A stretch of DNA of 64,000 nucleotides, taken from Dasypus novemcinctus. Lineage: Eukaryota > Chordata > Mammalia > Cingulata > Dasypodidae. How positions within the stretch are numbered: the stretch's first letter is position 1; every line of letters begins with the position of its first letter. The position numbers were made by a program, and so were the translations under genes. Positions 22,141 through 34,879 of the stretch are shown in pieces. The notes beneath the pieces were generated by a model. It did not search any database. It had not been told where the DNA came from and worked only from the letters and a program-made list of their open reading frames with translations. The DNA is taken from contig NC_080690.1 in assembly GCF_030445035.2 (NCBI RefSeq), positions 33,072,796-33,136,795 of the forward strand, read 5' to 3'.

Positions 22141-23030
22141 GCAACCCTGCACCAGCCGCTCCAGTGACATTTTAATCTGCCTTTCTCTCTCTCTGAAAAA
22201 TAACTTTATTTCAAATTAAAAAAAAAAAGAAAATAACAGAAAAAGGCAGCTTAATAAGTTATAGAAACATTACTCCTAAAAAGTTCTTCCCAGGCACTTT
22301 TATCTCATCTAATTCCAACTATTAATTCAGTTGTTCCTCTAGTATTCAGAAAGATACACAGATGAACACATTAAATGATGCAGATGAGTTCTCCTTATTA
22401 ATGAAAAAAATGAGGAAGAGAAAAATATGGTTAATCATATTCACATCTCACAAAACCAAACTCCATATTCTTTTTATTTTATTTTTTATCTTTTTGCTTT
22501 TCTGTTTTAACACTCAGGTGGAGAGGGAAAGGAGGGAAGCCAGATTGTCTGTGACTAGCTTCATTAAACAGTCAGGACCAGCACGGGTTTGAGCTGGTGA
22601 TGAGACCGTTTGTACCTGTTAGGGCTGAGCCGTGCCACTCTCTTGACCCAGGTGCCTGGAGCCCAAGGTCAGCTTCCCAGCAGAACTTAGCAGTGCCAGT
22701 GTCTGCAGCGAGCCCTCTTCTCCTATAAGCCCTTTCTATCATTCACCTTCTTCAGAAACCAATGTTTGTATTTAGAAAGCTGAGTGCCCTGCATGGGGAT
22801 TGGGCGCAGCTGGGAGGCCCCAGGTAGGGAAAGGATATGTCCAACAGCTCTCTGCTTCTGCAGCCTGGTTTCGGATCTGGAACCAGGAGCCCACAGCGCT
22901 GTCAGGGTAGCTGGGGATCGGTGGGTGGGGCATTCTCCACTGACCAGCCCCACTCAGGGAAAAGAAAAACTAAAGGAGGGTGAGGGATGTCAGGATAGGG
23001 GTTGGGGGTGGAGGACAAGAATGAGGAGTA
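22141..23030. other. Non-coding stretch, no gene seen
   Basis: Contains a simple poly(A)-like tract (22,218-22,230). No splice-supported frame. Confidence 0.4.
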
Positions 23031-23035
23031 GGTTG

Positions 23036-23520
23036 CAATTTTAAATAAAGTGGTCAGGGAGGCTCATCCTGAGGAAATGACGTGAGCAGGTATGAAGCAG
23101 GTGAGGGAATATGATATCTGGGGAAAGGATATCTAGGCAGAGGAAACAGCCTATGCAAAGGCCCTGAGGGTACCTCATGGGTTTGAGGAACAGAGTGGAG
23201 GAGTTGGGGGAGGAGTGAGTTGGGGGAGAGAGAAAAGCAGGCCACCCAAGAAGGGGCAGGGTTTCAAGGGCCATTATAAGATGATTTTACTCTGAGTGAG
23301 ATGCAAGCATCAGAAGGTTCTGAGCAGGACATGGATGTGATCTGACTTGGATTTTAACAGGATTGCTCTGGCTCCTGAGTTGAGAACTGCTCAACTCAAG
23401 GTCAAGGGTAGGAGCTGGGATTCAGGTGAGAGATGGTGGTAGCAGTGGAGAGGGTGGAAGTGTCCAATTCAGTAATATTTCGAGGTAGAACCAATAGGCT
23501 TTGCTAAGGAATAGGATATG
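23036..23520 (-). repeat. L2 LINE fragment
   Basis: The plus strand is the reverse complement of the L2 3' part. It includes AAATAAAGTGGTCAGGGAGG, GGATATCTAGGCAGAGGAAAC, CAAAGGCCCTGAGGG and CTGAGTGAGATGCAAGC. Confidence 0.8.
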
Positions 23521-23526
23521 GGGCGT

Positions 23527-23953
23527 TGTTCTAGTTTGCTGAGCTGCTCAAGCAGATATCATGAAGTTCGTTGGCTTTTACAGTGAGGATTTATTAGCTT
23601 ACAAGCATACACTTTTGAAGCTGTGAAAACGTCCACATCAAGGCTGCTGCTGATTCTGGTTCCCTCTGTCACAAGGCAAGGCACATGGCAGTGTCTGCCG
23701 GTCTCTCCCTCCTCCAGGTTTCTTTGCTTCCAGCTTCTTGCTTCTATGGCTTCCTCTCCCTTTGTCTGAATTCCATTTTCTTATAAAGGACTGAAGTTAA
23801 AGGATTAAAACCCACCCTGAATGAGATGGGTCACACCTTAAGTTAAGATCTTACTGACCCAAAGATCCTACTTGCAATGGGTCCACACCCACAGGAATGG
23901 ATTAACTTTAAGAACTTACTTTTCTGGGGTCCATACAGCTTCAAACTAGCACA
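23527..23953 (-). mobile_element. Xenarthran MaLR-type solo LTR
   Basis: The element has LTR-like TG...CA ends with inverted termini (TGTTCTAGTTTG / CAAACTAGCACA) and an inverted TTATAAAG TATA-like box. It shares long blocks with 51,549-51,990 (for example CCCACACCCACAGGAATGG-type text). Strand is set by the LTR sense. Confidence 0.7.
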
Positions 23954-23979
23954 GAAGTGAAAGAAAGTAAAAAGTCAAG

Positions 23980-24348
23980 GATGGGGAGGTCGGAGATTCA
24001 AACCCCAGGCCTCCTTGACCCGTGTGGAGCTGGCCCATGCGCAGTGCTGATGCGCGCAAGGAGTGCCCGTGCCACGCAGGGGTATCCCCCGCGTAGGGGA
24101 GCCTCACGCGCAAGGAGTGCGCCCCATAGGGAGAGCCGCCCAGTGCGAAAGAAAGTGCAGCCTGCCCAAGAATGGTGCCGCACACACGGAGAGCTGACAC
24201 AGCAAGAAGATGCAACAAAAAGAAACATAGCATCCCGGTGCCACTGATAAGGATAGAAGTGGTCACAGAAGAACACACAGCGAATGGACACAGAGAGCAG
24301 ACAACTGGGGGTGGGGGGTGAGGGGTGGAAGGGAAGAGGGAAAAAAAC
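23980..24348 (+). repeat. DAS-SINE, long form, head-truncated
   Basis: The only plus-strand long form, with a CpG-rich body and a G-rich tail. A short GTCAAGG repeat near 23,974 and 24,352 is a possible TSD. Its 143-codon minus frame (23,946-24,377) is repeat-derived. Confidence 0.85.
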
Positions 24349-25255
24349 AATGTCAAGGCTGTTTTCAAGGTTTCCATCCCTGGGAGGATGCATTCGCTAT
24401 CAACCCGGGATGGGGGAGAAGCAGGAATTTTTTTGGGTGAAAATCAGAGTTCAATTTTGGATAGTTTGAGTTCTCACTTGAATGCCAGGAGCCTAATTAC
24501 TTTATCTTTGCTACTCCCTGCCCTCCATAACAATTCTAAGTCTTCTCAAGACCATTTGGACTGTGGAAGAGACCCTGGCTAGAAAACTCAAAGGACGACA
24601 TTTCAGGACACTTTCATATGACCAGGGTCTTTCCCTGGAAGATAAAGGAGACTGCCCTTGATGCCTTTTAATTGCTGAACTAAAGACTGACTGTCCCCCT
24701 TGTTCAACCAAAGCCACTGATGGGTCTAGCTAGGAGTTGATGAGCCAAGCAGAAAATGCCAGGGCATAGGCTGCTGCAGCCTCCAGCTTGGAAGATTCTG
24801 CCCCCATAGACTGTCGGTGAGCCTTGCTGTGAGCTGTCACTTTTGTGGTTCCAGCCCTGTTGTGGCTGAGCGGGAACAGCTGTGCCCTGTGGAGGGGAGG
24901 ATGGAAGGGCGAGAGAGAGACCCCAGAGCGGTCCAGGGTCTGGGTCCTGCACTTCCAGCTGCATCTTCACAGAGCTGTTCTTGCCAAACTCTGAGCTGCT
25001 CCCCTGGAGTTGTCTGTGTCTCAGAGACACCAGGTCCTGGCTTACAGGTAAAGAACAGAGAGACAGGACCAGACCTGCTCAGTCATACTCCCTTTAGATG
25101 AAGGCAAGAACCTTCTCCAGATGGAGTGTTTGTTTTCCTTCAGGTCTGGGAAACTTTCTGAAGGTTGCTGGGTTTAGGCATTTCTAGCATCTTCTGTACA
25201 CTCAGAAGCTCCTGCCAACTACACAGATCAACCCACAGGGTACCAGGTCCTATGA
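24349..25255. other. Non-coding stretch, no gene seen
   Basis: Frames on both strands near 24,700-25,100 overlap each other and lack splice signals. Confidence 0.4.
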
Positions 25256-25261
25256 ATAACA

Positions 25262-25450
25262 TCCATGTAGACAGCTCCGAGTTCAGAACCCAGCTCCTCC
25301 TGGTTGTGGGACCTTGATCATATCACTTAATTGCTCTGTGCCTCAGTTTCCTCATTTGTAAAGTGGAGGTAATAATAGGTACAAATGAAATAATGCGTGT
25401 AAAGTGCTTAGTCCAGAGCCTGGCTGACAGTCAGTGTTTCCTAACTGGTG
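25262..25450 (+). repeat. MIR SINE
   Basis: Core CCTCAGTTTCCTCATTTGTA and AAGTGCTTAGTCCAGAGCCTGGC in MIR order, with a tRNA-like 5' side. Confidence 0.8.
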
Positions 25451-25704
25451 GTTAATATTCACATTATGACTGTACTGTGCAGCAGGTGGATCTCTGGCAA
25501 GTAGTTTAGAATTAACTGAAAATCCTTTTATCTGAAAATTTTAGCCTTCTTAAAAATTGGAATAAGGAGTTATACTTAAAGAAACACTTTACCCTGTCGA
25601 TTTGCCTGCAGGATGATCTGTCTTTGACATTCAGCCTTTTACAGCTCCTCACACACAATAGATGCTCCTTGCTATTTATTCGGAGTAATTCCATCTAACT
25701 GGGT

Positions 25705-25890
25705 GGCCTGCCCTTAGGGACCAGCTCTGGCTCTGCAGCTGGTACTGGCTGTCTGATCTCTCCTAAACCTTGGTTTCTTCACCTATTAAGTGAGGATTAT
25801 AGTCTGTACCTCACAGGGTTTTTAGGAGAATCAAGAGAGAGAGTAAAATGCAAAGGGCTCTGAATAAATGCCCATCTTATTAGGATTACT
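25705..25890 (+). repeat. MIR SINE
   Basis: CTTGGTTTCTTCACCTATTAA, CTCACAGGGTTTTTAGGAGA and a CTCTGAATAAATG tail. Confidence 0.7.
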
Positions 25891-26092
25891 GAATTGTTTT
25901 TATTGAACTGAATTACTAAATTGGATTGAATTATTAGTGAATCATTCTCATTGCTGCTGTTGTGTTTTTATCATTGATAAAATGGTAGAGACTGAGATGG
26001 GTGTGAGATATCAGTTTTTAAGTGATTTCCGTTTTGCTGTCCTGGTTAGCGTTAATTATTTACAAATTCATTATCTAGCTCTACTTGATTGA

Positions 26093-26600
26093 TCGATGCC
26101 CTCACTCACTAAATATGTACTGAATGTTTGCCGTGTCCTGGCCGGATGCAGGCACAGGGGAGCTGGCCAGGAACAAAGCCCACATGGTTCTGCTCCCCTG
26201 GAGCTTGCATTCCTGGTAGGGACGGAAGACTTAAGACAAGATGATTTCAGACAGAAGAGCAGTGATGAAAATAAAACATGGAGAGAAGGCAGAAGGTGGA
26301 GGCTGGGGGTGTTCAGAGAAGGCCTCTCTGAAGAGTGACGTTTTTAAGACCGAAAGGATGGACGGGAGCTGGGGGTGAGGGGAGGGGATGGGTGGCCCAG
26401 ATAGAGGGACCAGACAGAGCAAAGACCCTGAAAGGGGAAGGAGCCTGGTGACAGAAGCAAGAGAGGTCCATGTAGCTGGAGAGCTGGGCTGGAGAGGAGA
26501 GCGCCTTGGAGAGGACGGTGGGCAGATCACGGGGCCTCAGGGGCAGTGGTAAGGAATTTGGGTTTAATTTAATGTAGTGGGGGAGCCTTTGGAGGGCTGG
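26093..26600 (-). repeat. L2 LINE fragment
   Basis: Reverse complement of the L2 3' end: CTGGAGCTTGCATTCCTGG, GAGAAGGCCTCTCTGAAGAG. It faces the next L2 in inverted orientation. Confidence 0.75.
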
Positions 26601-26624
26601 GCCCATACCCCAGGGTATTGTAGA

Positions 26625-26940
26625 ACGGGTGACCTTCTTCCTTCACGTCTTTCCTTAAATGCTCCCATCGGCCTCAGCGAGGCCTTCCCTGACCACCCCA
26701 TCTAAAATGGCAACCCCTCTTTAAAAAGCAAGAATGGAATTCTGTCACCCACCACACCTTCCTCCTTCCTGGTTTACTTTACTCCACAACTTGTCTTCTC
26801 ACCTAACACACTCTACATTCCACTGTCATTTTGTTGAGTGTCTTCTCTCAGACTAGAATGCAAGCTTTGGTGAGGTCTTGGAAGTGCTAGAATGTGCTGG
26901 CCCAGAGGAGGTGCTCAAATATTTGTGGGATGAGAGACAG
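26625..26940 (+). repeat. L2 LINE fragment, forward
   Basis: GAGGCCTTCCCTGACCACCC, AGACTAGAATGCAAGCTTTG and GGTGCTCAAATATTTG in forward L2 3'-end order. Confidence 0.8.
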
Positions 26941-28500
26941 AAAAAGTGACATTGTGTTATATTTCTACAAGGTCCCTCTGCTATCTTATGGAAAGGACAT
27001 TGCTGAGGGCCAGAGTGGACACAAGGAGATAATGAGTAGGCTTCTGTGATTGTCTAGGAGGATGGTGGGAGGTGGTCAGATTTGACATTCATCTTGCACG
27101 TGGGACCCCCTGGACTCACTGGTGCCTGGGGTGTAAGAAAAGTCACTCCAGGATCTTGATTTGAGCAACTGGGGCCATTTATTGGGACTGAGATGGCGGG
27201 GAGAAACGGATGGGGAGAAAACAGTTCAAGAAATCCATTAGACAGCTGAGAGTGCAGATGTCAATGGAAAGAGATGGAGATGAAAAAGAAAGTGCTTAAA
27301 ATAGTGGAGAAACTGTCAAAATGACAAATATGAGTTGTTCAAGTATCAAGGAATTTTACAGCCAGAAAAAAAAAAACACCAAAACCTAGATCTGAGTACA
27401 TTTGGGTAAATAAAGCTGGGACTTTTATAACAAAGACATTAAATAATAATTTTAGCCCAAATGCCTATGTTTTCATGTTATTAGAAGTGCTTTACAATAC
27501 ATATCAATGAAATTTAAAATAAAATGATGGTTAACAGTAATGGGAGAGGTCTCCAACTGACAGGATTTTGTTTGTTTTTTGCCTTTTAGTTACAGAGACA
27601 TTTGCACATAATCTTTAATATTTTAGGAAGGGATGCCACCCAAAAATAAGAGATTTCTCAAAATGTTGTTCTCAGGTTTTGCTTGCCCGTTGGTTTTGTT
27701 TGTTTGTTTGTTACCAGTTTTTAGGAAGAGCCCAAGCCTGTGTTCCCCCAGCACACCCCGGGGCTGTTTTATAATTCATCCAAGTCATGTTTCTGCCAGG
27801 AGCTCAAAGGAGCTGCACGGGTGGTGCCTTTTGGTTGTTTGGTTCTCACAGACACAGATGCTACCAATTTTCGTATGTTGAGATCCGTGGTAACTATAAG
27901 ATGCAGGAGTGGCTCAAGAAGCAAAAATGACAGGGCAAAACCTGTAAGAAATGGATTAAGCAAAGCTCTGAATAAGTATAACCGCAATGGACTTCTTAGA
28001 AGCATTTTGCTTTTTTAGAAAAAGGAAGCTGCAGCACCATAGCAATTTGTGCCTGTTCATTCCTTACAGGGAAGTCATAAAAGTAATATTTTCCACCTAA
28101 AGATTTTCCAGGCCCCGTGAAAACGATTTGCCGAGGGCTCATATTTTCCAGCGCAGAGCTGTGTCTTCTGCACATCGTCTTGCCTGCATCAGCTTAGTAA
28201 CTAGATATGCAGGAAGCCAAGTCTTTGAGAGAAATTGCTACAGACAAGAGCAGGCAGGGCTGTAACCAGGTGGCTTATCGGTACCCTGGGGCTTGTTTAG
28301 TATTCCGTGTGTGTTGTCCTTGAAAACCACGTGGCTGTGAGGACCGAGTCAGGGCTGCTTGGGATGCTGCAGTGAATCTTGCAGGGCATTCTGAGTTCTG
28401 AACTCAGAGGCTGCTTGGAGGAGGCTTGTAGCTATACCATCGGCTGCTCTTGTAAGTAAAACCACAGCTTCATTCTGTCTCCAGGTGCTGAGCTTGGGGT
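26941..28500. other. Non-coding stretch, no gene seen
   Basis: Unique-looking sequence. 28,020-28,230 has no repeat character and could be a conserved non-coding element, but this cannot be judged without alignment. Confidence 0.35.
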
Positions 28501-28535
28501 GCTGTTCGTTCCCCCATTTCTCCATCCTTTGTCCT

Positions 28536-28543
28536 TGACGTCA
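28536..28543. promoter_or_regulatory. Consensus CRE palindrome
   Basis: Full TGACGTCA, the CREB/ATF site. It stands about 520 bp from the X-box-like palindrome at 29,062. There is no CpG island, so promoter activity is unproven. Confidence 0.35.
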
Positions 28544-29061
28544 GATTTGTTGAAATACATGTTTTGGTGCAGAAAATGGCTGCTCCTGGAGACGAGAAAA
28601 GGTGGCCTGTGCTGTCAGCAGTTTTAAACTGTACTACCTGCCTCCTCACTTCATTTCTTTTCCAACTTACTCTACTTGACCCTGGCTCAACAAACAGGTG
28701 TGGAGCAGCCTGTCAGGAGTCAGTGAACCTAGGTCCCCCTGGCTCCTCCACAGGCCCTCTCCACCCCCTTGGGTGACTCACAATCCCAAGACCATGGCTC
28801 CACCTACGCAATGAGGAAGTTTGGGAATATCATCTCTTCCACCTCCATTGCTGGGTGATGAGAAGGAAGGTTCTCCATGTACTGACGGTTAAAGAACCTC
28901 CATCTAAGGGCTTTATCTGGAAGAAGTACCAGATACCCCAATTACTAAGACTGACAGCAGAAAATGGGCACACACTCATCCTCGCACATCCCCGAGGACG
29001 CGTGGAGCTGCTCACACCTGCCCAGAACAAATGCTGGGAAAATGAAAACGTCAATTACATG

Positions 29062-29075
29062 ATTGCCATGGCAAC
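29062..29075. promoter_or_regulatory. RFX X-box-like palindrome
   Basis: ATTGCCATGGCAAC differs by one base from the symmetrical X-box GTTGCCATGGCAAC bound by RFX factors. The inner 12 bases are a perfect palindrome. Confidence 0.4.
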
Positions 29076-29079
29076 CTGA

Positions 29080-29640
29080 TCTCATGTTTGCTGCCACATT
29101 TCCAGTGTTGTGATGGCTTTTTCTATTGAGTTGATTGAATTCTTCAGTTGTTGGGTTTGGTTATTTATAGGTTACTAGCTGAATTGTTGGATTAAATCAG
29201 TTGCCCTCCTCACAACTCTTATCCTTCCAGACCCCCCCCCCCCCCATACACACACATCCATGCTGGTTTATAAAAAGCTAACAGAACCCATGATGCAAAT
29301 CTTTAAAGGGCTGAGGTGGAACCCAGGAGAAACTTTCTGAAGTGAGAGTGTACATTTCTGTTTTGTTCAGTTGGGTAAGTCAACGAGAAAGAGGACGTTT
29401 GCATTGGAAGCCAGAAAAGCTCTGCCCTGATTCCCTCCCGGACTCTGGATGAGCGCTCCACCTTCTCAAGCCTGAGGTTGAGCTCTCTTTCAAGAGAAAA
29501 TAATGCTCTGAGTCGTCCTAAAGGGCTGGGATCAAGACCAAGGAGAAAACGCCTGCGCCAACCTTTGCGCTCCCCTGCAAGGAACAACCCGTGTGCCAGG
29601 TAGTGCCTGGGTCTCGCTCTAGAGGCAAGTGTGTCCTGGT
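29080..29640. other. Non-coding stretch, no gene seen
   Basis: Contains a poly(C) tract at 29,232-29,246. Nothing else recognised. Confidence 0.4.
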
Positions 29641-29654
29641 GAGGAACAGGCCCA

Positions 29655-29860
29655 GGAGACAGAGGCCTGGGTTGGAGTCAAGTTTCACTAACCGTGAACT
29701 GGGTAAGTCGCTTAATTCCTGTGTTCCTCATCAATGAATGGGGCTGCCCAGAGTAGGGCTTAGCTCATTGGGTTGTTCTGAGAATTAAATGAAATCCATA
29801 GAAAACGCTGGCGTGCTGTGAGTACCCAATTGATGTTAGCCCTTATTATAATACTGACCA
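29655..29860 (+). repeat. MIR SINE
   Basis: AACTGGGTAAGTCGCTTAATT, GTTGTTCTGAGAATTAAATG, and a tail resembling AGTACCCAATTGATG. Confidence 0.75.
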
Positions 29861-31810
29861 CGCCAGCAAATCCACGGAGGAAAAGTGTATTGTCACAGTT
29901 GGAATATACGTGCTTTACCTTTTCATACTCACATCCTTGCAGCTTTATAAAATGTGTTCCAGCTTTCAGAGCAGGCTAGGATGCAATGAACAAATATTTG
30001 GGGTTTTTTCCCCCCGTTGGTAAACGAGATGATTTAATTTTGATATTTTTAAAATTTTGTTTTGTTTTTGAAAGAAGCTTTTTTCCCTCTTTTCTGTTGC
30101 CAGAAACTTCTGATGAAATTACCTATCACAGACTCAACACTCGGGGTTGAAATGCCTTGCAGGGGGGAGAGGCAGCTTCTCTCCCATGACTGGGCGTCTG
30201 GAACAGGTGAAGGCATCTAGCTCTGTTCTTACTCACTGGGTGGAGGGGCCTGCAGGAATCCAGTCATCCCTGGCAGAAGGAAAGCACGGAGAGGGAGTTT
30301 TCGTTGTTTTTTCAATCTTCCTGAATTTTACCATCACATCAGTAGTCTCCTACTGTTTCTAGATCTGCTTCCGTGGGGAAGGACATGGGGCAGTGGTGAC
30401 AGCAAAGGCCGGAGTCCTTGCTAATTAATTTCTCCTTCTGCGGCGTAAAATGCAGGCAAGTGGTGCCAACAGGCAGCATGCATTCTAGGTGACCCCTGGA
30501 GCATTTTTATTTTACAGAAACTTCAGAATTTTAATTCTTTTGAAATAAAAAGGGATATGGTGAATATTGTACAATGAACTGGATAAGGAGTATATAACTT
30601 TTGCAATAACTTTTTTTTAATGTTTAAAAAATGTCAGGGCATGCAGTTTGCTCAGGGACAAGCCGATGTTTCCTAGGTCTGGAATATTTGAGGCAAGGAG
30701 AGTTCTGCTAAAAAGCTGCACTCAGAGACTATTTTAACAGAAGGTAATCATTAGCAAATTTTTATCAAGCAATTTATTTAATCGTGTGTTCCTAAATTAT
30801 AGTACATGTATTACGTTAAAAGGAAAGCAGTAAGTGTAATCCTAAATATCATTAAACTAAATACACGCAGTGGATATGATTCTCAGACCAAAGCCCAGAT
30901 CTACACAAAATGCCACTTTAAAAATTGCCACTGATGCATTCTAGTTTTGCCCCCAAGCTCCCTTGGGGAGGAGTGGCTGTAAATTTCTTTTCAGCAATTT
31001 TAGGGCCCCACCCCCTTCCCAGGTAGCTCCAGAAGCGGTAAAGGCTCAGAGCCAAGGGTGCTGGGAGCTCTGCATTTCCATGCTGTAGTCTCCATGCCCC
31101 AGCCTGTGGACCCCATGTCCATGTGGGCAGCTTGGGGGTGGGGGTTCTTGGGGTGGGGGTGGGGGGCACGGCTGGACACGCCCTCTGAGGTTCTGCCCTC
31201 CCTGGCTGCCTTGCAGTGCACACACCCCTGCTCCCCAGTGCAGGACTTGCCCCTCCGGGGAGGGAAGCTCCCCTGGAGTGTGCAGCTCTGCAGCCTCTGA
31301 GTGCTAAGCTGTCCATGCTCAAGGATTAGGGGCGGAGGACCTGGTGGAGTCGATGGGGAAGCTTCCTTTTGGTGGCATCACTACTCCCTCCCACCACCTT
31401 GCACAGGATGGGAGCAGGAGCCACTGTCCTTCCCGCATCCTGGGCCCCTGGGCATCTATATTTATAAAAGAAAGGAAGAGCCATTCCAAGAAGATTCTGC
31501 AAAAATATCTCCTTTAAAAAACGTTTCTGTAAGCATAAGCAAAGCATCCTAAGGAAGGGACCAGGAGTGGTAGAGTTGGGAAAGAACTGGACTTTATTCT
31601 AAGTTCTTAAAAGGAAAGCCCCTGAAGACTGTAATTAGCTGTAATTTTAAAATCTCTGTGGCAAGAAAGCACCAAAGGATCTTGCTACCTGGCTGAAAAG
31701 GGTAGGGAGAAAAAAGAAATGAACATTTCAATAAATTATCCTGCCACAAATGTTTACGTTAAATTCGTTTTGCACCCCATCTCCCTGCTAACAACAAGAG
31801 AAATCACTTT
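29861..31810. other. Non-coding stretch; G-rich tract, no gene seen
   Basis: AT-rich up to about 30,900, then GC-rich. A G-run cluster at 31,132-31,171 could form a G-quadruplex. Frames at 30,918-31,322 and 31,058-31,300 shadow each other and lack splice support. Confidence 0.4.
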
Positions 31811-31827
31811 ATAAAAGTGATGGTTTT

Positions 31828-32248
31828 TTTTTTTAAAGATTTATATTTTATTTATTTCTCTCCCCTTCCCCCTCCCCCGCCCCAGTTGTCTGTTCTCTGT
31901 GTCCATTTGCTGTGTGTTCTTCTTTTTGTCTGCTTCTGTTGTTGTCAGCCGCACAGGAATCTGTGTTTCTTTTTGTTGCATCATCTTGTTGTGTCAGTTC
32001 TCCATGTGTGCGGTGCCACTCCTGGGCAGGCTGCACTTTCTTTTGCACTGGGCGGCTCTCCTTACGGGGCGCACCCCTTGCGCGTGGGGCTCCCCTACGC
32101 GGGGACACCCCTGCGTGGCAGGGCACTCCTTGTGCACATCAGCACTGCACATGGCCAGCTCCACACGGGTCAAGGAGGCCCGGGATTTGAACCGCAGACC
32201 TCCCATGTGGTAGGCAAACGCCCTAACCACTGGGCCAAGTCCGCTTCC
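31828..32248 (-). repeat. DAS-SINE, long form
   Basis: Complete long form with a 17-bp TSD ATAAAAGTGATGGTTTT / ATAAGAGTGATGGTTTT (31,811-31,827 and 32,249-32,265), one mismatch. Confidence 0.93.
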
Positions 32249-32265
32249 ATAAGAGTGATGGTTTT

Positions 32266-33070
32266 ATTGAATTCCAAGTTAAGGAGCACAAACTGTTGAA
32301 GGATCAGGGCTCCCTGGTCTACCTGGGGAAGGGCAGCCCAGGTGTCAGTGGGACCAGAGGGATGCTGAGGCCACTGCTCAAAGTGTGGTCCAGAGCCAGC
32401 TGTGTCAGCTTCACCTGGGAGTCCATCAGACATGCAGCCTCAATCCCCACCCCAGCCCCACTGTGAGACCTAAGCGCCATTTTAACATCCCACGTGATTT
32501 GCGTGCACATTGCAGTTTGAAATGCACTGTTCCAGGTGACGGGAGGTAGAGAGTGATGTCACCCAAGGAGCTTGATGCCTGCCAAGAGTTTTTGGAACAC
32601 CTTGGGGTAGCAGGGTTCAGCCTTCCTGGTGTGAGCAGATGTGGGTCTATCTATAGCACTGAACCTTGGTGGTAAAACAAGCTCACCTGCTGAGCAACAG
32701 CACTGCTCACCTAGAAGGAACCCCCAGGCCTGCTTATTAGTCAGGCCCTTGTTCTGATTTCACGGTTTCTGCTTTGGGTTGTGTAATCCTGGACTTGCAA
32801 AGGCTCCAGTGGGGCATAAGTCATCGGGGCTTATTTCTGATTCTGCTGATGCCTCAGTTGGAGGAGATGCTCACTTGCCATCTAAATTGTCCCCTCAAAG
32901 ACCTGAAAAGAAAACTAGGCTACCACACAGGGAGGCCTTAGTGATAGAGGCTTCTCCAAATTTACCAACCTCTCCCACAAGCCCACGCGTTGCAATTATC
33001 CAAGGCCCCAGGGATATCAGGATCAATTATTTTCTTTCCTAAACAACTGAAAACTCTGGTTTTGTTGGTT
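32266..33070. other. Non-coding stretch, no gene seen
   Basis: No exon. A short region near 32,370-32,530 (CTCAAAGTGTGGTCCAGAGC) may be an old hAT-type DNA transposon fragment. Confidence 0.35.
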
Positions 33071-33084
33071 GCAACTGCATTAAT

Positions 33085-33265
33085 ATATAGAAGCCATTTC
33101 ATTTCAGCCAATTCTTACTACACCCCTACTGGGGGAGGAGGGGGGGTTGTTATTCATTCTTATTTTACAGGAGGGAGAGTGATTTTCTCAAGGTCACACA
33201 GCAAACGGAGGGACAGAGTGGGGACCCAAACTCAGGTCTGCAAAGCCAGCTCCCTGTCCACCTGG
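33085..33265 (-). repeat. MIR SINE fragment
   Basis: TTATTTTACAGGAGGGAGAG and CAAGGTCACACAGCAAACGG in reverse-MIR order, with a G-rich interruption. Confidence 0.6.
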
Positions 33266-34590
33266 GATACACCTGGACTTTCAGAGTCAGGATGCCCTTG
33301 TTCGAGGCTGGCTGTCATTTTCTTTAGCTGAGGAAGATAAGCTGGAATTCTCTTCCCAATAACCCTTGTCAAACTTCTCCAGCTTCTCCCAGTTCAGGGA
33401 CAACTCCATTCTCCCAGGTCAAGGGCAACCCCCTACCCCACCCCAGGGTTGGCACTGTTCCTCGCCTTCTCCCCACAGACACTTGGACCCTGCAATGTGG
33501 CTCCTGGACAGCCAGGAAGCGAGCCTGGGTGCCTGCCTGGCAGGACCTGTGCACAGCCCACGAGGGCCACGTGGCCAAGCGGCTCTTCTGGCTGTGGCCT
33601 CCCAGGGGCAGGTGCATGCTCTGCGGCCACCCCAGACTGCCCTGGGTGGGCTCTCCAACACGGGGAGAGGCTGGCAGATTCCTTTGACAGGCAGGTTCCT
33701 TTGACGGCCGGCCTTTGGAATGGAAGGGATCTGGGTTTAGGCCCTGCTTATGCTGGGCTCATTTTGTGAGCACTGGGCACTTTGGCCTTTGTGGGCCCAG
33801 CCTCTCTCAAATAAATGGAGGAGCAAGCATATCTCACAACTATGTTGGTATAAAGATCAATATATTAACATTATATATCAAAACTTTTTCTTTGCCCTAA
33901 AAGTTCATTTTTTTTTCCTTCTGATTTAAAATGAAGTTAAAATATCTTCGTGGGCCTATTGCACCCAAAGGCTAAGTGTTCCCCATGCTCACTAGGTGTG
34001 TGGTGACCTCGAGCAACTTGTCTGGCTGTCCTGAGCCCCGTAAAACGGGCACAGCCACAGTGACGGCTTTAATCCACGGTGCCTGGCATCCAGTTGGCAC
34101 TCGGTGGTGCCATCACTGCCATCCTCTGCTGAGGGTTACGACTTGAACGTGGAGGCTGGGCTCTCTGCGGAGAGAAGCCTGGATGTGCGCTGCTTTGCGG
34201 GCCCTTGCTTGAAAGGCCGCCGTGGGTATGGGTTTATGCTGCTGGCCCTGCTTCCTGCTCCTACATCATAAAGCAATGGGGGCCAGAAGGGGAAGTTCTC
34301 TGAGCCTGCCCCCAGTGAGACCCGTGAAGAAAGCGGGCCATCAGGGCAGCGCTGGAACAAGACCCCAGGCCCAGAGCCTCTGTCCCTCCCCGGCTGTCTT
34401 GTCAGGGGTACCACCGCCAGGCAGACAATTGCAAACAAATCTTGGCAAGCCTGTAGACAGGAGGTTGCCACAAGCTCCCTCCCTTCCTCCTGCCGCCCAA
34501 GTTGCCTCTTTGCCAACCGTCCCTGCTTCATTTGCCTTCTCGCAGCCACGTCTGCACGTGGGCTGCTGCGTGCAGAGCTCGGCTAGGGCC
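33266..34590. other. GC-rich non-coding stretch, no gene seen
   Basis: Frames on both strands near 33,366-33,770 and 34,136-34,740 are mutually overlapping GC artefacts. No matched splice pair was found. Confidence 0.4.
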
Positions 34591-34597
34591 TGGGCTT

Positions 34598-34745
34598 TCG
34601 AGACCGCACAGCCCGGGGCCGAATCTCGGCTCCACCAGGGACTTGCCCGGCAAGTTGCTTCACTCGCAGAGCCCGGGCTTCCTCGCCTGGGAAAGGGACA
34701 AAAACACAGTACCCACCTCAGGGCAGTTGCAAAATGACGCAAGAT
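34598..34745 (+). repeat. MIR SINE fragment
   Basis: GGGGCCGAATCTCGGCTCCA and a following 'TTGCCCGGCAAGTTGCTTCA' block in MIR order. Confidence 0.5.
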
Positions 34746-34879
34746 GAGGCAGGTAAAACCCTTGCGTGAGGAGGAGGCGGATGGACACGGAGCTGCTTCC
34801 TCCTCTTTTCTCCTCTAGGAGGCTACATGGGGGATCATGTTCCCTCTAGAAAAGCCCCCAAAAGTCGTGGGTACAGCGG

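Noticed and set aside
22218-22233. Poly(A) tract taken for a retroposon end
   Set aside because: No TSD or recognisable body upstream.
28564-28776. 70-codon frame after the CRE (MVQKMAAPGDEKRWPV)
   Set aside because: Looked like a first coding exon, but no CpG island, no donor and weak context; not supported.
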